Shown: piece by piece, positions 1 through 11,200 of the stretch | Position numbering within the stretch: position 1 is the stretch's first letter | How the letters are laid out: each line of letters opens with the position of its first letter | NCBI GenBank assembly: GCA_030141605.1 | Contig: JAQGDQ010000641.1 | Coordinates: forward strand, 56,338 to 120,337 | Direction of reading: 5' to 3' | Length of the DNA: 64,000 nucleotides | Origin: Tubiluchus corallicola | Taxonomy: Eukaryota > Priapulida > Priapulimorpha > Priapulimorphida > Tubiluchidae | The notes under the pieces: model-generated | The model's database searches: none | The model's input: the letters and a program-made list of their open reading frames with translations, nothing else | Told to the model about the DNA's origin: nothing | Translations under genes and position numbers: made by a program

Positions 1-650
1 CAACTTGCCTCAACTGAGAGGAAACAGTCGTAGACGCGCTCCAGTCGACTGAGAGGAAACAGTCGTAGACGGGCTCCAGTCGACTGAGAGGAAACAGTCG
101 TAGACGCTCTCCAGTCGACTGAGAGGAAACAGTCGTACACGCGCTCAAGTCGACTGGGAGGAAACAGTCGTAGACCCGCTCCAGTCGACTGAGAGGAAAC
201 AGTCGTAGACACGCTCCAGTCGACTGAGAGGAAACAGTCGTAGACGGGCTTCAGTCGACTGAGAGGAAACAGTCGTAGACGCGCTCCAGTCGACTGAGAG
301 GAAACAGTCGTAGACGCTCTCCAGTCGACTGAGAGGAAACAGTCGTAGACGCGCTCAAGTCGACTGGGAGGAAACAGTCGTAGACCCGCTCCAGTCGACT
401 GAGAGGAAACAGTCGTAGACGCGCTCAAGTCGACTGAGAGGAAACAGTCGTAGACGCGCTCCAGTCGACTGAGAGGAAACAGTCGTAGACGCGCTCCAGT
501 CGACTGAGAGGAAACTGTCGTAGACGCGCTCCAGTCGACTGAGAGGAAACAGTCGTAGACGCGCTCCAGTCGACTGAGAGGAAACAGTCGTAGACGCTCT
601 CCAGTCGACTGAGAGGAAACAGTCGTAGACGCTCTCAAGTCGACTATGAC
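1..650. repeat. 35-bp minisatellite, about 18 units
   Basis: Tandem units of 35 bp run from about base 12 to 650 with few substitutions and a constant period. Each unit contains cgactgagaggaaacagtcg, which can fold into a 6-bp stem (CGACTG/CAGTCG) with an 8-base loop, and a GTCGAC palindrome across unit boundaries. The array may continue beyond the left edge. Open reading frames across it (for example minus 663-355) come from repeat periodicity and not from a gene. Confidence 0.95.
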
Positions 651-1589
651 TGATTTCCAGCAACTAGAAAGATACGAGTTCCCGCGAGTTGCAACACTGC
701 TCAAGTCAACGACAACGAGCGTATGCAAATGAAAAACATCTCTGACCAGAATCACGTGACCAAACCACAATCAACGTCCAACAATGCTCAGGTTAAAACT
801 GGTTGGATACGGTATGCCGTGTGTAGAACATAAACAACTTGCTGGAACTGAGTTGCATTGCGTTTAGTTGCATCGTAAGTTTGCTTATTGCACACTGGAC
901 CGTGTATACTCAGAAATAGCGGCTTACCGCATGCCACCAGTTGCCGAGTCATCATTTCCTCTCAGCTGCGTTGCGTTGCAAGGCCGGCCTAAGCCTGCCC
1001 TAAAATGTGTCAGCCACATTCATATGGGAACGCATCCTCTTTCAAATTGGCAAATAGTTAGAACGGACAGTGTCACACTTTGAGTATTCAATATGGCCGT
1101 CATTCACCGATTCACATTACATTAACGTGTAAACACTCAATTATTTGCGTCACCCACAAAGGAAAAAGTCATCCAAAAAATGTCAAATTGTTGCTGGGCA
1201 TTTGGTACAAAAGAAAATGAGACACAGAGAAAAAGAACAGTTTTTGACTGCCAAAACGTTAACACTAGTTTCCGGAGGAAACGTATTTCACGTAGCAGAA
1301 TTGCCTAATTTTCACATTTGAAGTTGTAAAGCTAATATCTGTACAACCCGTACGATTATTGCATTGTAGCTTGCTCAAAACACTTTCTCAATGAAAGTCC
1401 AAAACATACAAAACGAGAACCCTGCTTTGAAACAGCGCAAAATAGATTTCTATATACAAGTCATACGTACAATATTTACAAAGCATTACTAAAAATTATA
1501 CTGTGCAAATTTACATCGTTATAACAATTGTTGTTCCGACGGAAACATGTATAACGTGCAGCTCCACCTACAGGGTCTATTTACAAACT
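651..1589. other. non-coding stretch, nothing recognised
   Basis: AT-rich single-copy-looking sequence between the 35-bp array and a LINE remnant. A 71-codon open frame at 868-1083 shows no family I recognise and no splice or start context that supports it. Confidence 0.5.
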
Positions 1590-1946
1590 ATCAACATAAG
1601 ATTTTTAAGGCATACTGAGTGGAAACGACAAAATTACATAGACACATGCAAGCCAGAAGAGGTTAAAGATATATTGAAAATAAGACTGAATATGATTAAA
1701 GTTAAAGGGAACTACAAGAATGAATTTAAGAATCAGTTATTATGCCCAGTGTGTGAGGAAGATGATGACACTACTGAACATATGCTTAGATGTGACAGAT
1801 ATGGAGAATGGAAAAAAATTTTGAACTCAGATGTATTAATGAACAGTGAAAAGGAAGGATTGCTAGAAATTAGAAATCTAGTGAACGAATGTATGGAATA
1901 CAGGATAAAGACAAATAAAGACATTAAACTTGGAAAAGACAAATAA
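1590..1946 (+). pseudogene. LINE (non-LTR retrotransposon) ORF2 C-terminal remnant
   Basis: The open frame contains a cysteine/histidine knuckle, CPVCEEDDDTTEHMLRC (C-x2-C-x8-H-x4-C), preceded by a basic segment with KIRLNM. This arrangement is typical of the region after the reverse transcriptase in many LINE ORF2 proteins (known of the family). Only about 110 codons remain, with no RT domain upstream, so this is a 5'-truncated or decayed copy. The LINE clade cannot be fixed from this piece. Confidence 0.65.
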
Positions 1947-2408
1947 AACATCAGCGTTATAGAAGAATAGACTTTGCACCCTATAAAGGTGCCCGCCTCT
2001 GATAGGTGGAGAGAGTCGAGTATCGCACTCGCAAACATTTTCGCTCAACTTTTGTCAAAGCAATAGATGCGGAAGATGAATTTAAGCAAATATAAGATGA
2101 AAACATGAATACATAGGAGAAGAGAAAGTAAAACAAAAACGACAACAAAGATATGTTTTAAAATGGCTAATGAGTATGTCAAAAGTAAATATTATCCATA
2201 ATCACCTTCTTAATCATAATTTGTTCATACAGCTACATTGGTTCATTTAATCAACAAAAATCTATCACATGATTGATGCATTATGTTGTTCTCTGCTAAC
2301 ATGCAGCAGATACCTAGCCTTACAAGTCTAGCTTTGTAAGCAATTTCGGAATTATCGCGGTTATAATATCGATTATAAAAATTCTTCGGAAAAATCTGGA
2401 TTACAGTG

Positions 2409-3192
2409 CAGTAAGTCCTCGCTTAACGACTAACCAGTTTAGTGAAGTTTCGTTTTAATGACGCTGAACATTTGACACCATTTTCCGCTTAACGACGCAC
2501 TCCGCTTAACGACGCACTGTTTCGTTTTAACGACGATTTTTTTACCTTGCTCTACGCAATTTTTATTTTATCAACAACTTTTTTACCTTAAAACAGTACA
2601 TATTGTATTATTATGTTCTAAAAATGATCTAGTAATGTAAACACTGGAATTATTACATAAGAATACAGTCAACCCTCGTTAAACCGGACCCCGTTAGCCC
2701 GGATATTGGATAAGACGGACGTCATCCGTGGTAAAGGAAACTTACCGATTTCCGTCCGAGCCCGAGCACTAAACACAACACGGCCTACCAACTGTACAAT
2801 AATTTCTTTATCCTCACGGGTTAACTATTTTAAACTAATGTACAGCATAGTATATAGTGCAATGTATGTAGGCCTTATTAAGGTGATTATTCCTGTATAA
2901 TATAGACCATATATAGTCATATCGGATACCACCCCCCCCACCCCCCAATTAGTCCGGTTTAACGAGGGTTGATTGTATAGTTGGTTTTGAGCAAGTAGAA
3001 AGAAATTAATCAGCAGAAACACGAGTAAAACTCATAAAACATTTAATTCACATGATTTAAGCAGCATTGATTTTTGCCTCTGGAACTCATCCCGATACTT
3101 TTGCGTTACTTTCCGTGGAAATCTTTGCTTCGTTTAACAGCGTTTCGTTTTTTGCCAGAACGCAGCAAACGTCATTAAGTGAGAACTTACTG
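2409..3192. mobile_element. Tigger/pogo-like non-autonomous DNA element, host of a nested MITE
   Basis: Terminal inverted repeats CAGTAAGTCCTCGCTTAACG at the left and the related GTCATTAAGTGAGAACTTACTG-type end at the right define the element. Internal text repeats the cgcttaacgacg and cgttttaacgacg motifs. The ends resemble pogo/Tigger termini. A clear TA duplication is not visible, and another element sits inside it (2666-2975). A fragment of the same family end occurs near 31285-31310. Confidence 0.65.
2666..2975. mobile_element. TA-flanked Tigger-like MITE, copy 1 (nested)
   Basis: Inverted ends CAGTCAACCCTCGTTAAACC and its near-complement ending in ...AACGAGGGTTGATTG are flanked by TA on both sides (2664-2665 and 2976-2977), the target duplication of Tc1/mariner/pogo elements. 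It has no transposase. It lies within the element at 2409-3192, so it inserted later. A second copy in opposite orientation is at 14231-14558. Confidence 0.85.
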
Positions 3193-3408
3193 CACTCTCG
3201 GTAAATGGCAGGTGTGCCGTGTTCGTCGTAATTCTACGCAGAAATTGCGTTTTCTATCAGCACTCCCTGATTTGTCCAGCCCAGAAAATGAAAATAAAAT
3301 AAACATATAGATTTTATCTAAATGCCAATATGTAGTAACAACTGTTACAATCCATTTTTAGCACCATTTTCTCAAGTTCGCCAACATATGTTTATTTTTC
3401 ATCTACAT
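3193..3408. other. spacer between two transposons
   Basis: No gene or repeat recognised other than the first copy of the 8-bp target duplication at its right edge (3401-3408). Confidence 0.4.
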
Positions 3409-3816
3409 CAGGGGTGTGCAAATTGTCCGACCAGCCGGGCCACATTAAACTTTCCCGCAATTTCTGCAGGCCACAGGCAGTATGATCAAGGAGCCAAGTA
3501 CAGTAGGACCTAATAACGATTTTTTTTGCATCCGATTTGCGCACATCATTACTACTGCACTCAAGAAACTACTTTACAAGTTATTAAAATTTATATTACA
3601 AACAACATATTTCGTCATGTCCGACAGTGACATTAAGTGATAACGGTCTTGAAAGGGTTAATGTCATTCGATCTAGAGGAAAAAACTACCCGCACTATCG
3701 TTGCGATATTGGCGCAGACTTCAGCTGGATCGCGTGGGCCGCACTTTCATTACGTTGACAAACCTCTTCGCGGGCCACACAAGATCTCTCGGCGGGCCGC
3801 AGTTTGCACACCCCTG
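3409..3816. mobile_element. hAT MITE, CAGGGGTGTGCAAATT family, copy 1
   Basis: Ends CAGGGGTGTGCAAATTG and ...TTTGCACACCCCTG are flanked by a perfect 8-bp duplication, atctacat (3401-3408 and 3817-3824). This is diagnostic of hAT transposition. It has no transposase. Further copies: 7014-7482 (left truncated), 13637-13766 (fragment), 21510-22010, 36001-36507, 58596-59056. Confidence 0.9.
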
Positions 3817-3942
3817 ATCTACATTTACAGCAGTTTGGCCACATTTATATGCATTTTCTAATTCCCTGATTTTTTAATTTGAACCCTGCTTAGCCTTTGA
3901 ATTACAGGAATAAATTATTACCACATTATTCTAGAAAGCTTC

Positions 3943-4180
3943 ACTGTGACACTTTTAAATTGTGCACAACGCTTAACTGTGCCACTTTTAAATTGTGCAC
4001 AATGCTTAACTGTGCCACTTTTAAATTGTGCACAATGCTTAACTGTGCCACTTTTAAATTGTGCACAATGCTTAACTGTGCCACTTTTAAATTGTGCACA
4101 ATGCTTAACTGTGCCACTTTTAAATTGCGCACAACGCTTAACTGTGCCACTTTTAAATTGTGCATTATTGTGCACAACGC
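3943..4180. repeat. 33-bp minisatellite, about 7 units
   Basis: Unit of 33 bp (tgtgccacttttaaattgtg + cacaatgcttaac) repeated about 7 times with few substitutions. Because 33 is a multiple of three, several frames stay open on both strands; these are not genes. Confidence 0.95.
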
Positions 4181-4441
4181 CCTGAAATTGAAAAACATTC
4201 AACTTTTTGAAAACTGAAACATTCTTGCCAAGCGAAGTGCATACAGTTTATACGCGAATCAAAAAGTTTCGGAAACGTGTATTTGTGCAGCCGTGTGTAA
4301 AAATTTCAAGCGTTAATGATTACAAGCCTAAAATTACAACCGATACAGTAATGCAGCATGATCTGAAATGTATATGCCTTGTGCACAATGCGAGTTTAAA
4401 GAAACGTTTTAATTTCATTCACATTTGTTTTATATCACTTA

Positions 4442-4900
4442 CAGGGATGAGAATTACAAATTGCAAAAAACTCTGAAACAGGCCGCGGGCAGCAACAAAT
4501 AGCAATTTTGTGACCATAGAGAGCCTCTAAATGGACTTAAAATATCAATTACCTTGTTTCAGGCATAATATAAAATACCCAACTATCAAGGATACATGAT
4601 ACCTAATTGTCTCAAAAACACCTAAGTACTGGCAGCTCCTATGCAAAAGTATATAAAAACTGTCTGCAATTGACTCAAATAACTCCGCACAATTGATTCT
4701 ATATTTTTATACATAGAGATATACACATGGTTACACTGATGTACGTGATGTAAACAAAGTGACGGCCTGCCACCTAGCGGTCAGTTTGTGAAATAATGTA
4801 CTGGATCCGTAAAAATTTTCTCAACGAATTTACGCGATTTACAAAAATAGCACTACTGGTCTTCCAAAAACTCGGAATTCGCGGAAAATTCTCATCCCTG
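4442..4900. mobile_element. MITE with 6-bp target duplication, CAGGGATGAGAAT family, copy A
   Basis: Begins CAGGGATGAGAATTACAAATT and ends AAAATTCTCATCCCTG. It is flanked by the 6-bp direct repeat cactta (4436-4441, 4901-4906). Other copies are at 17685-18209, 20142-20656, 29385-29893 and 54394-54893. It is non-coding. The 6-bp duplication suggests a hAT6-type or IS3EU-type transposase acting in trans (inference). Confidence 0.85.
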
Positions 4901-5047
4901 CACTTAACAGTTTAGTTCGGCCACAACATTCTGGTTTCTTATGAATTTGACTTGGTATATCACCACGCTAACAAGAATTAATCAAATTAAGAAGAGTTAT
5001 CACACACACACACGCAGCATCCATCTCTAATTACAACGGTTACTTCC

Positions 5048-5220
5048 TCACGACTTTCCAGTTTTTAGTTTGGCGGCAGATCTATAACAATTCATGATCT
5101 CTGTGAGTTTGGTTTGCACGTCGCCCAGTAGGGGTCTCTTCTGTGGCGTGCCCTCCCAGCAGCGAGACATTAGCGTCCAGCACTCGTCGTCACATTTAGA
5201 TGGGCGTTCAGGTCTTGTTC
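5048..5220 (-). CDS. DSTYK: DSTYK coding exon 13 (residues 846-902) and stop
   Basis: Acceptor GGTTTCAG|GA. It encodes the last kinase helices, [20 protein letters not shown] and [19 protein letters not shown], then a short basic tail ending KTGKS and a TGA stop. The conserved W-x4-RP pattern of kinase subdomain XI is present ([10 protein letters not shown]). Confidence 0.95.
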
Positions 5221-8200
5221 CTGAAACCAAACATATATAAAGAAGAGTATTCGCCAGTCATACTACAGACATATTCTTGGCATGCCTTTAGCCACTGTGG
5301 TACTATTTATTGATTGCAGATTACTCCACGTGGCGTTTTATATTAATTAAATTAGCTCTCATTTCTCACAGAGCATTAGATTTTATGCTATTTAGTATGC
5401 AAAATTTTCTTACTGGTAGATAGTGAAAAGTGATTACTACAAGCTAAGTTTTCACACCCCCTGATTTAGTTTCACTTTTATATCGACGCATTGGTCTCAT
5501 CCCAAACCGTAATCTTGTTTCGACATGTTGATCTCCTCCTAAACCGTGCTTTTATTTCGGATACAAAGAAATCTGTTGACTTTTCATTTATGATTGACAA
5601 GTGATCCTGGATCTATTATAAAACAAGAATGCTCGTATTTTGCTCTTGACACCGGGGTACTGTCGAGTTACGGGAACATTATGCCAAAAGCCGTGAAAAG
5701 GAAGAGAGTTTCAAATGACAACTCAATATGTACGTCACAATAGCCAGTTTTTTTTTGTTAAGAAATAATTTTATTCGTTTTGTCCTCTTAGAGATTTTCA
5801 GCATTGGAGAAAAAAAGACGTTACCTTTTCGGACGACACTCCAAAGGTGGTCTTTACTTGTACATTGTTCAAATAACATGGGCAAGCGAACGTGTCCAGC
5901 GCACAAGTACCAGAAAAGGATCCCGAAAGCGTACACATCCACGCTGCTGTCGTACTTTCCCGTGAAAAGCTCCGGGGCCATGTGAATAGGCGTGCCCACG
6001 ATGCTTCCCGACATCATGGCTTCCGGTTTACAAAACCCCAGATCGGTGATCTTGGCTCGATTTTTAGAGTCCAACTGAAACGAGAAAATGTGAACTCGGC
6101 GAAGCCGCATTAAAGAAGAAACTCTACTTACATAAAACTAAAAAAATCATCTTGAAATTCTTTATGCTGCCTTATTGTACACAGAGCTTGCATTAGCAGT
6201 AACGCTGTATAAAACTTGAACTCTTTCGATGACCGTTAGGCGAAGCCATTTTGTTGGTAGGTCAATCGAATGGAGTTTACATAACACTGAGTACAAATTA
6301 AGTCTAATTTTCTTGCAAACAAATTAAGACTAATTTTCTTGCAAACACATTAAGACTAACTTTCTTGCAAAACAAATCAAGTCTAATTTTCTTGCAAAAA
6401 AATTAAGTCTAATTTTCTTGCAAAAGAATTAAGTCTAATTTTCTTGCAAAACAAATTAAGTCTAATTTTTTCGCACTAAGTCTAATTTTCTTGCAAACAA
6501 AATAAGACTAATTTTCTTGCAAAACAAAATAAGACTAATTTTCTTGCAAAACAAATTAAGTCTAATTTTCTTGCAAACAAATTAAATCTAGTTTTCTTGA
6601 CCAACCTTCTAGTAACAAAGAAAGCAACTCACTAGGACGTTTTTGAGTTTAATGTCTCGATGCACCAGCCCCTGACTATGCAAGAACCGCAGTCCGTCTA
6701 TGACGTCCATCGCGACGGTCAGACGACATAACCAGTCGATACCGGCCTTGATGGCGGAGTACAGATCCCTCTGCATACGATCCATGATGAGCAGGACGGC
6801 CGGAGACGAGCCGTTGCCGTATGAATGATCGATGACAGATCCACGTATTGAGACTATGCGCTCGTGCTCCGGTAAACTCCTGGAAAGTTGCGACTTGTTT
6901 ACAATTACTATGAAATGTTGGTGTTGTTAAATGTACTGAATCCGGAACCGGATCGCAGGATTCGGTAACTTTAATGAATAATTTTTAATCTGCTTTTCTT
7001 GAGTAATGATTGAAAGGGCCACATTAAACTTTCCCACAATTTCCCATGGGCCACAGGCAGTTTGATCAAGGAGCCAAGTACAGAAAGGCCTAATAACAAT
7101 TTTTTTGCATCCGACCTGTGTACATCATTACTACTACACTCAAGAAACTATTTTAGAAGTTATTAAAATTTACATTACAAACCATATATTTTTACTTTCA
7201 GGACAGATAGTGGTAATTTCATTACAATGCATATTAGTAATGTGTATCACACAGTCTGTGTAGTACAGTGACATTAAACTACAACCGTCTTGTAAGGGTT
7301 AATGGCATCCGATCTAGAAGAAAAAACTACCTGCACTATCTTTGGGATCGTGGCACGGACTTCAGCAGGATACACTCAATTAATCGCTCGGGCCGCACTT
7401 TCATTAGCTTGACAAATCTCTTCACGGGCCGCACAAATTCTCTCGGCGGGTCGCAATTTGCACACCCCTGGTCTAGACAGTCAAATTTTAATCATCGTTT
7501 TGTTTTCAATTCAATAGATTTATTTTGCAATAAACACATGCATATGCATTACATGTGCATCGATAATCAGTGTTTGGTAATACGAAATTATGATACAATT
7601 CATGAATTCTGCACTAGAGACCTAAGAAGCTAGCTTATGCTAGTCCATTAGAATTGTTACAATAGGAAAGCAAATGTATTAGTCGCTTGCTGCTCCACCT
7701 GTACGTAAAACTAAGAACTAAAAACCGTTAAAATACCGTGAATAGAAAAATTCAAGAGCTAGGTCATTCCAATGCTTTTCGTCAGGAGGCACCACAGATT
7801 TCAGAGCGCAACGTTCGTAGTTACCCCACTTGTGACAGGCATAGACCACCCCATACTGACCTCTTCCAATTTCTCTTCCCATGTCAGGCATACCTGCAAA
7901 AATTACATACCATCAGTCCATTACTACAGATTTAAAGGATAAGAAAAGGGGTATCTGAAGTAGGTTTTAGAAAAATCGCTTTACGAAATTATATTACTTT
8001 ATAGCAATTTTATGCGTATATCGTAGTTGCATCAAAAGAAATTTTTGTTTGTTTTCATTTTAAATCTCCGACAATACTGTTCCTATGTCACCATTACATG
8101 ACGTCACCTACGCACAACGTAAATCAAGGGAAGAAAAGACGATCTTAAATTATGTCCCAAAAACTTTCCATGCAAATCTACATTACTTAGCACTTCGTTA

Positions 8201-11200
8201 GAAAGACTTATTTAACTAGAAAAGAAAATTTTTAATTATTTAAAATGTTTTCACCAATTGGTAAAATGTCGCTGACTCACCTCCAGGGTGCACCACTAAC
8301 TAACCAAAAACGTATTTTTAATCTTATTGGCAAGATACATTAATTTAAAACTTTACTTAATTAGCAACGTGTGTGCTACGAATGAGCTGATTATTTTGTC
8401 AAACTTTACTCAATGTTATCTAAACTTGTTTCAAATGACTTATCATCAAAATGGCTGCGCCTAACGATCATCGCGAGAGTTTAAATTTACATGTTTTATA
8501 CAGCGTGACTGCCAACGCAAGTCTATGTAAGTGATATAAAATTTCAAGACAAATTTTTCAAGCTTTTTGTAAGTGGAGGGTTTTCTTGTGCTTTTCAGCT
8601 TTTGCAACTACAGTAAACTCTGCATAATTCTGATGTCTCAGGGATCAAAAAATCTGTCAGGGTTCCATGATGAGTCGAGTTAGGTGAAGATGCAAATTCT
8701 TGTTTGCTTGTAGATATTTATTGAAATGAGAAATGGCAGCTAAATTTTGATCTATTTTCTAAATGGTTGCATAAATAGCAATGGTCTCCAGTCTTGATAG
8801 ATAGCAAGAGCAGCTTCCCTTTGAAGATAAGAGAATATTTTTAATAAAATGTCCTCTTTTTAATCAACCTACAATACTAATGCTCAGACAGTGTAGCAAG
8901 TGAACAGTGAACCAGACAGTGTAGCTAGTGAACAGTGAACCAGACAATGTAGCAAGTGAACAGTGAACCAGACAGTGAAGCTAGTGAACCGTGAACCAGA
9001 CAGTGTAGCAAGTGAACTATGAACCAGACAGTGTAGCAAGTGAACAGTGAACCAGACAGTGTAGCAAGTGAACAGTGAACCAGACAGTGAAGCTAGTGAA
9101 CAGTGAACCAGACAGTGTAGCAAGTGAACAGTGAACCAGACAGTGTAGCAAGTGAACAGTGAACCAGACAGTGTAGCTAGTGAACTGTGGACCAGACACT
9201 GTAGCAAGTGAACAGTGAACCAGACAGCGTAGCAAGTGAACAGTGAACCAGACAGTGAAGCTAGTGAACTGTGAACCAGACAGTGTAGCAAGTGAACAGT
9301 GAACCAGACACTGTAGCTAGTGAACTGTGAACCAGACAGTGTAGCAAGTGAACAGTGAACCAGACACTGTAGCTAGTGAACTGTGGACCAGACACTGTAG
9401 CAAGTGAACAGTGAACCAGACAGCGTAGCAAGTGAACAGTGAACCAGACAGTGAAGCTAGTGAACAGTGAACCAGACAGTGTAGCAAGTGAACAGTGAAC
9501 CAGACACTGTAGCAAGTGAACAGTGAACCAGACACTGTAGCAAGTGAACAGTGAACCAGACACTGTAGCTAGTGAACTGTGAACCAGACAGCGTAGCAAG
9601 TGAACTGTGAACCAGACAGTGTAGCAAGTGAACAGTGAACCAGACACTGTAGCAAGTGAACAGTGAACCAGACACTGTAGCTAGTGAACTGTGAACCAGA
9701 CAGTGTAGCAAGTGAACTGTGAACCAGACAGTGTAGCAAGTGAACAGTGAACCAGACAGTGTAGCAAGTGAACAGTGAACCAGACAGTGTAGCAAGTGAA
9801 CAGTGAACCAGACACTGTAGCAAGTGAACAGTGAACCAGACACTGTAGCTAGTGAACTGTGAACCAGACAGTGTAGCAAGTGAACAGTGAACCAGACACT
9901 GTAGCTAGTGAACTGTGGACCAGACACTGTAGCAAGTGAACAGTGAACCAGACAGCGTAGCAAGTGAACAGTGAACCAGACAGTGAAGCTAGTGAACAGT
10001 GAACCAGACAGTGTAGCAAGTGAACAGTGAACCAGACACTGTAGCAAGTGAACAGTGAACCAGACACTGTAGCTAGTGAACTGTGGACCAGACACTGTAG
10101 CAAGTGAACAGTGAACCAGACAGTGTAGCTAGTGAACAGTGAACCAGACAGTGTAGCAAGTGAACAGTGAACCAGACACTGTAGCTAGTGAACTGTGAAC
10201 CAGACACTGTAGCTAGTGAACTGTGAACCAGACAGTGTAGCAAGTGAACAGTGAACCAGACACTGTAGCAAGTGAACAGTGAACCAGACACTGTAGCTAG
10301 TGAACTGTGGACCAGACACTGTAGCAAGTGAACAGTGAACCAGACACTGTAGCAAGTGAACTGTGAACCAGACAGTGTAGCAAGTGAACAGTGAACCAGA
10401 CACTGTAGCTAGTGAACTGTGGACCAGACACTGTAGCAAGTGAACAGTGAACCAGACACTGTAGCAAGTGAACAGTGAACCAGACACTGTAGCAAGTGAA
10501 CTGTGAACCAGACAGTGTAGCAAGTGAACAGTGAACCAGACAGTGTAGCTAGTGAACTGTGAATACTAATAATACAAAATTTACAATAGATTATGAACTT
10601 TCCGCTGCCTATAACACGTAATAACAAGAAAGAAAACAAATTTAAAAATGTTTGTATTCAACATGCTTCACTACAAAAAAATTTAAACAGGCCAACAAGC
10701 TAAGAATCACTTACCATAAAGAATCATATCTTTAATACTGGTGCTCTCTAAAGCGAGTCGAGCCAGTTGGGGTGCAAATCCCTTTCTCACCTTTAGCCGG
10801 GCTGCTTCCGTCTTTTCCAACCTAAACATTAGCCACAAGTAGGGACCAATTCACGTGTGGAATGCATATATAATCATGTAAACAGGTACACGCATCTCAA
10901 AATAATATTCTGAATAAGCTTATCATTTACTTGCAAGTGCTATATTTACTGTAAATAGGAAAAAAAGACGTGAAATGAATAAGCATTTTCACAGCTTCAT
11001 TGAGCGCACGTACATAGTTGGTGTACGTTACATAGGTAATTCATAATAAAAAGGGTTAGCAGTCAAGATTATTCACACCACTAGTAATAGAAACAACAAG
11101 ACGATAGTAAAAAGAATTAATAGGTCTAGTATTTCTGATAAAATATATGAGCAGTACAATTTCTTTCATATTAACACGTTACAATGTAATTTAGAATTGA

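Noticed and set aside
355-663. 102-codon minus frame with repeated SVDW/TTVSSQST
   Set aside because: It is a translation of the 35-bp satellite; 35 x 3 gives a 35-residue period and the frame ends with the array.
8884-10639. Many long minus frames with repeated [15 protein letters not shown]
   Set aside because: All come from the 28-bp satellite inside DSTYK intron 9. No start or family support; the frames overlap in all phases.
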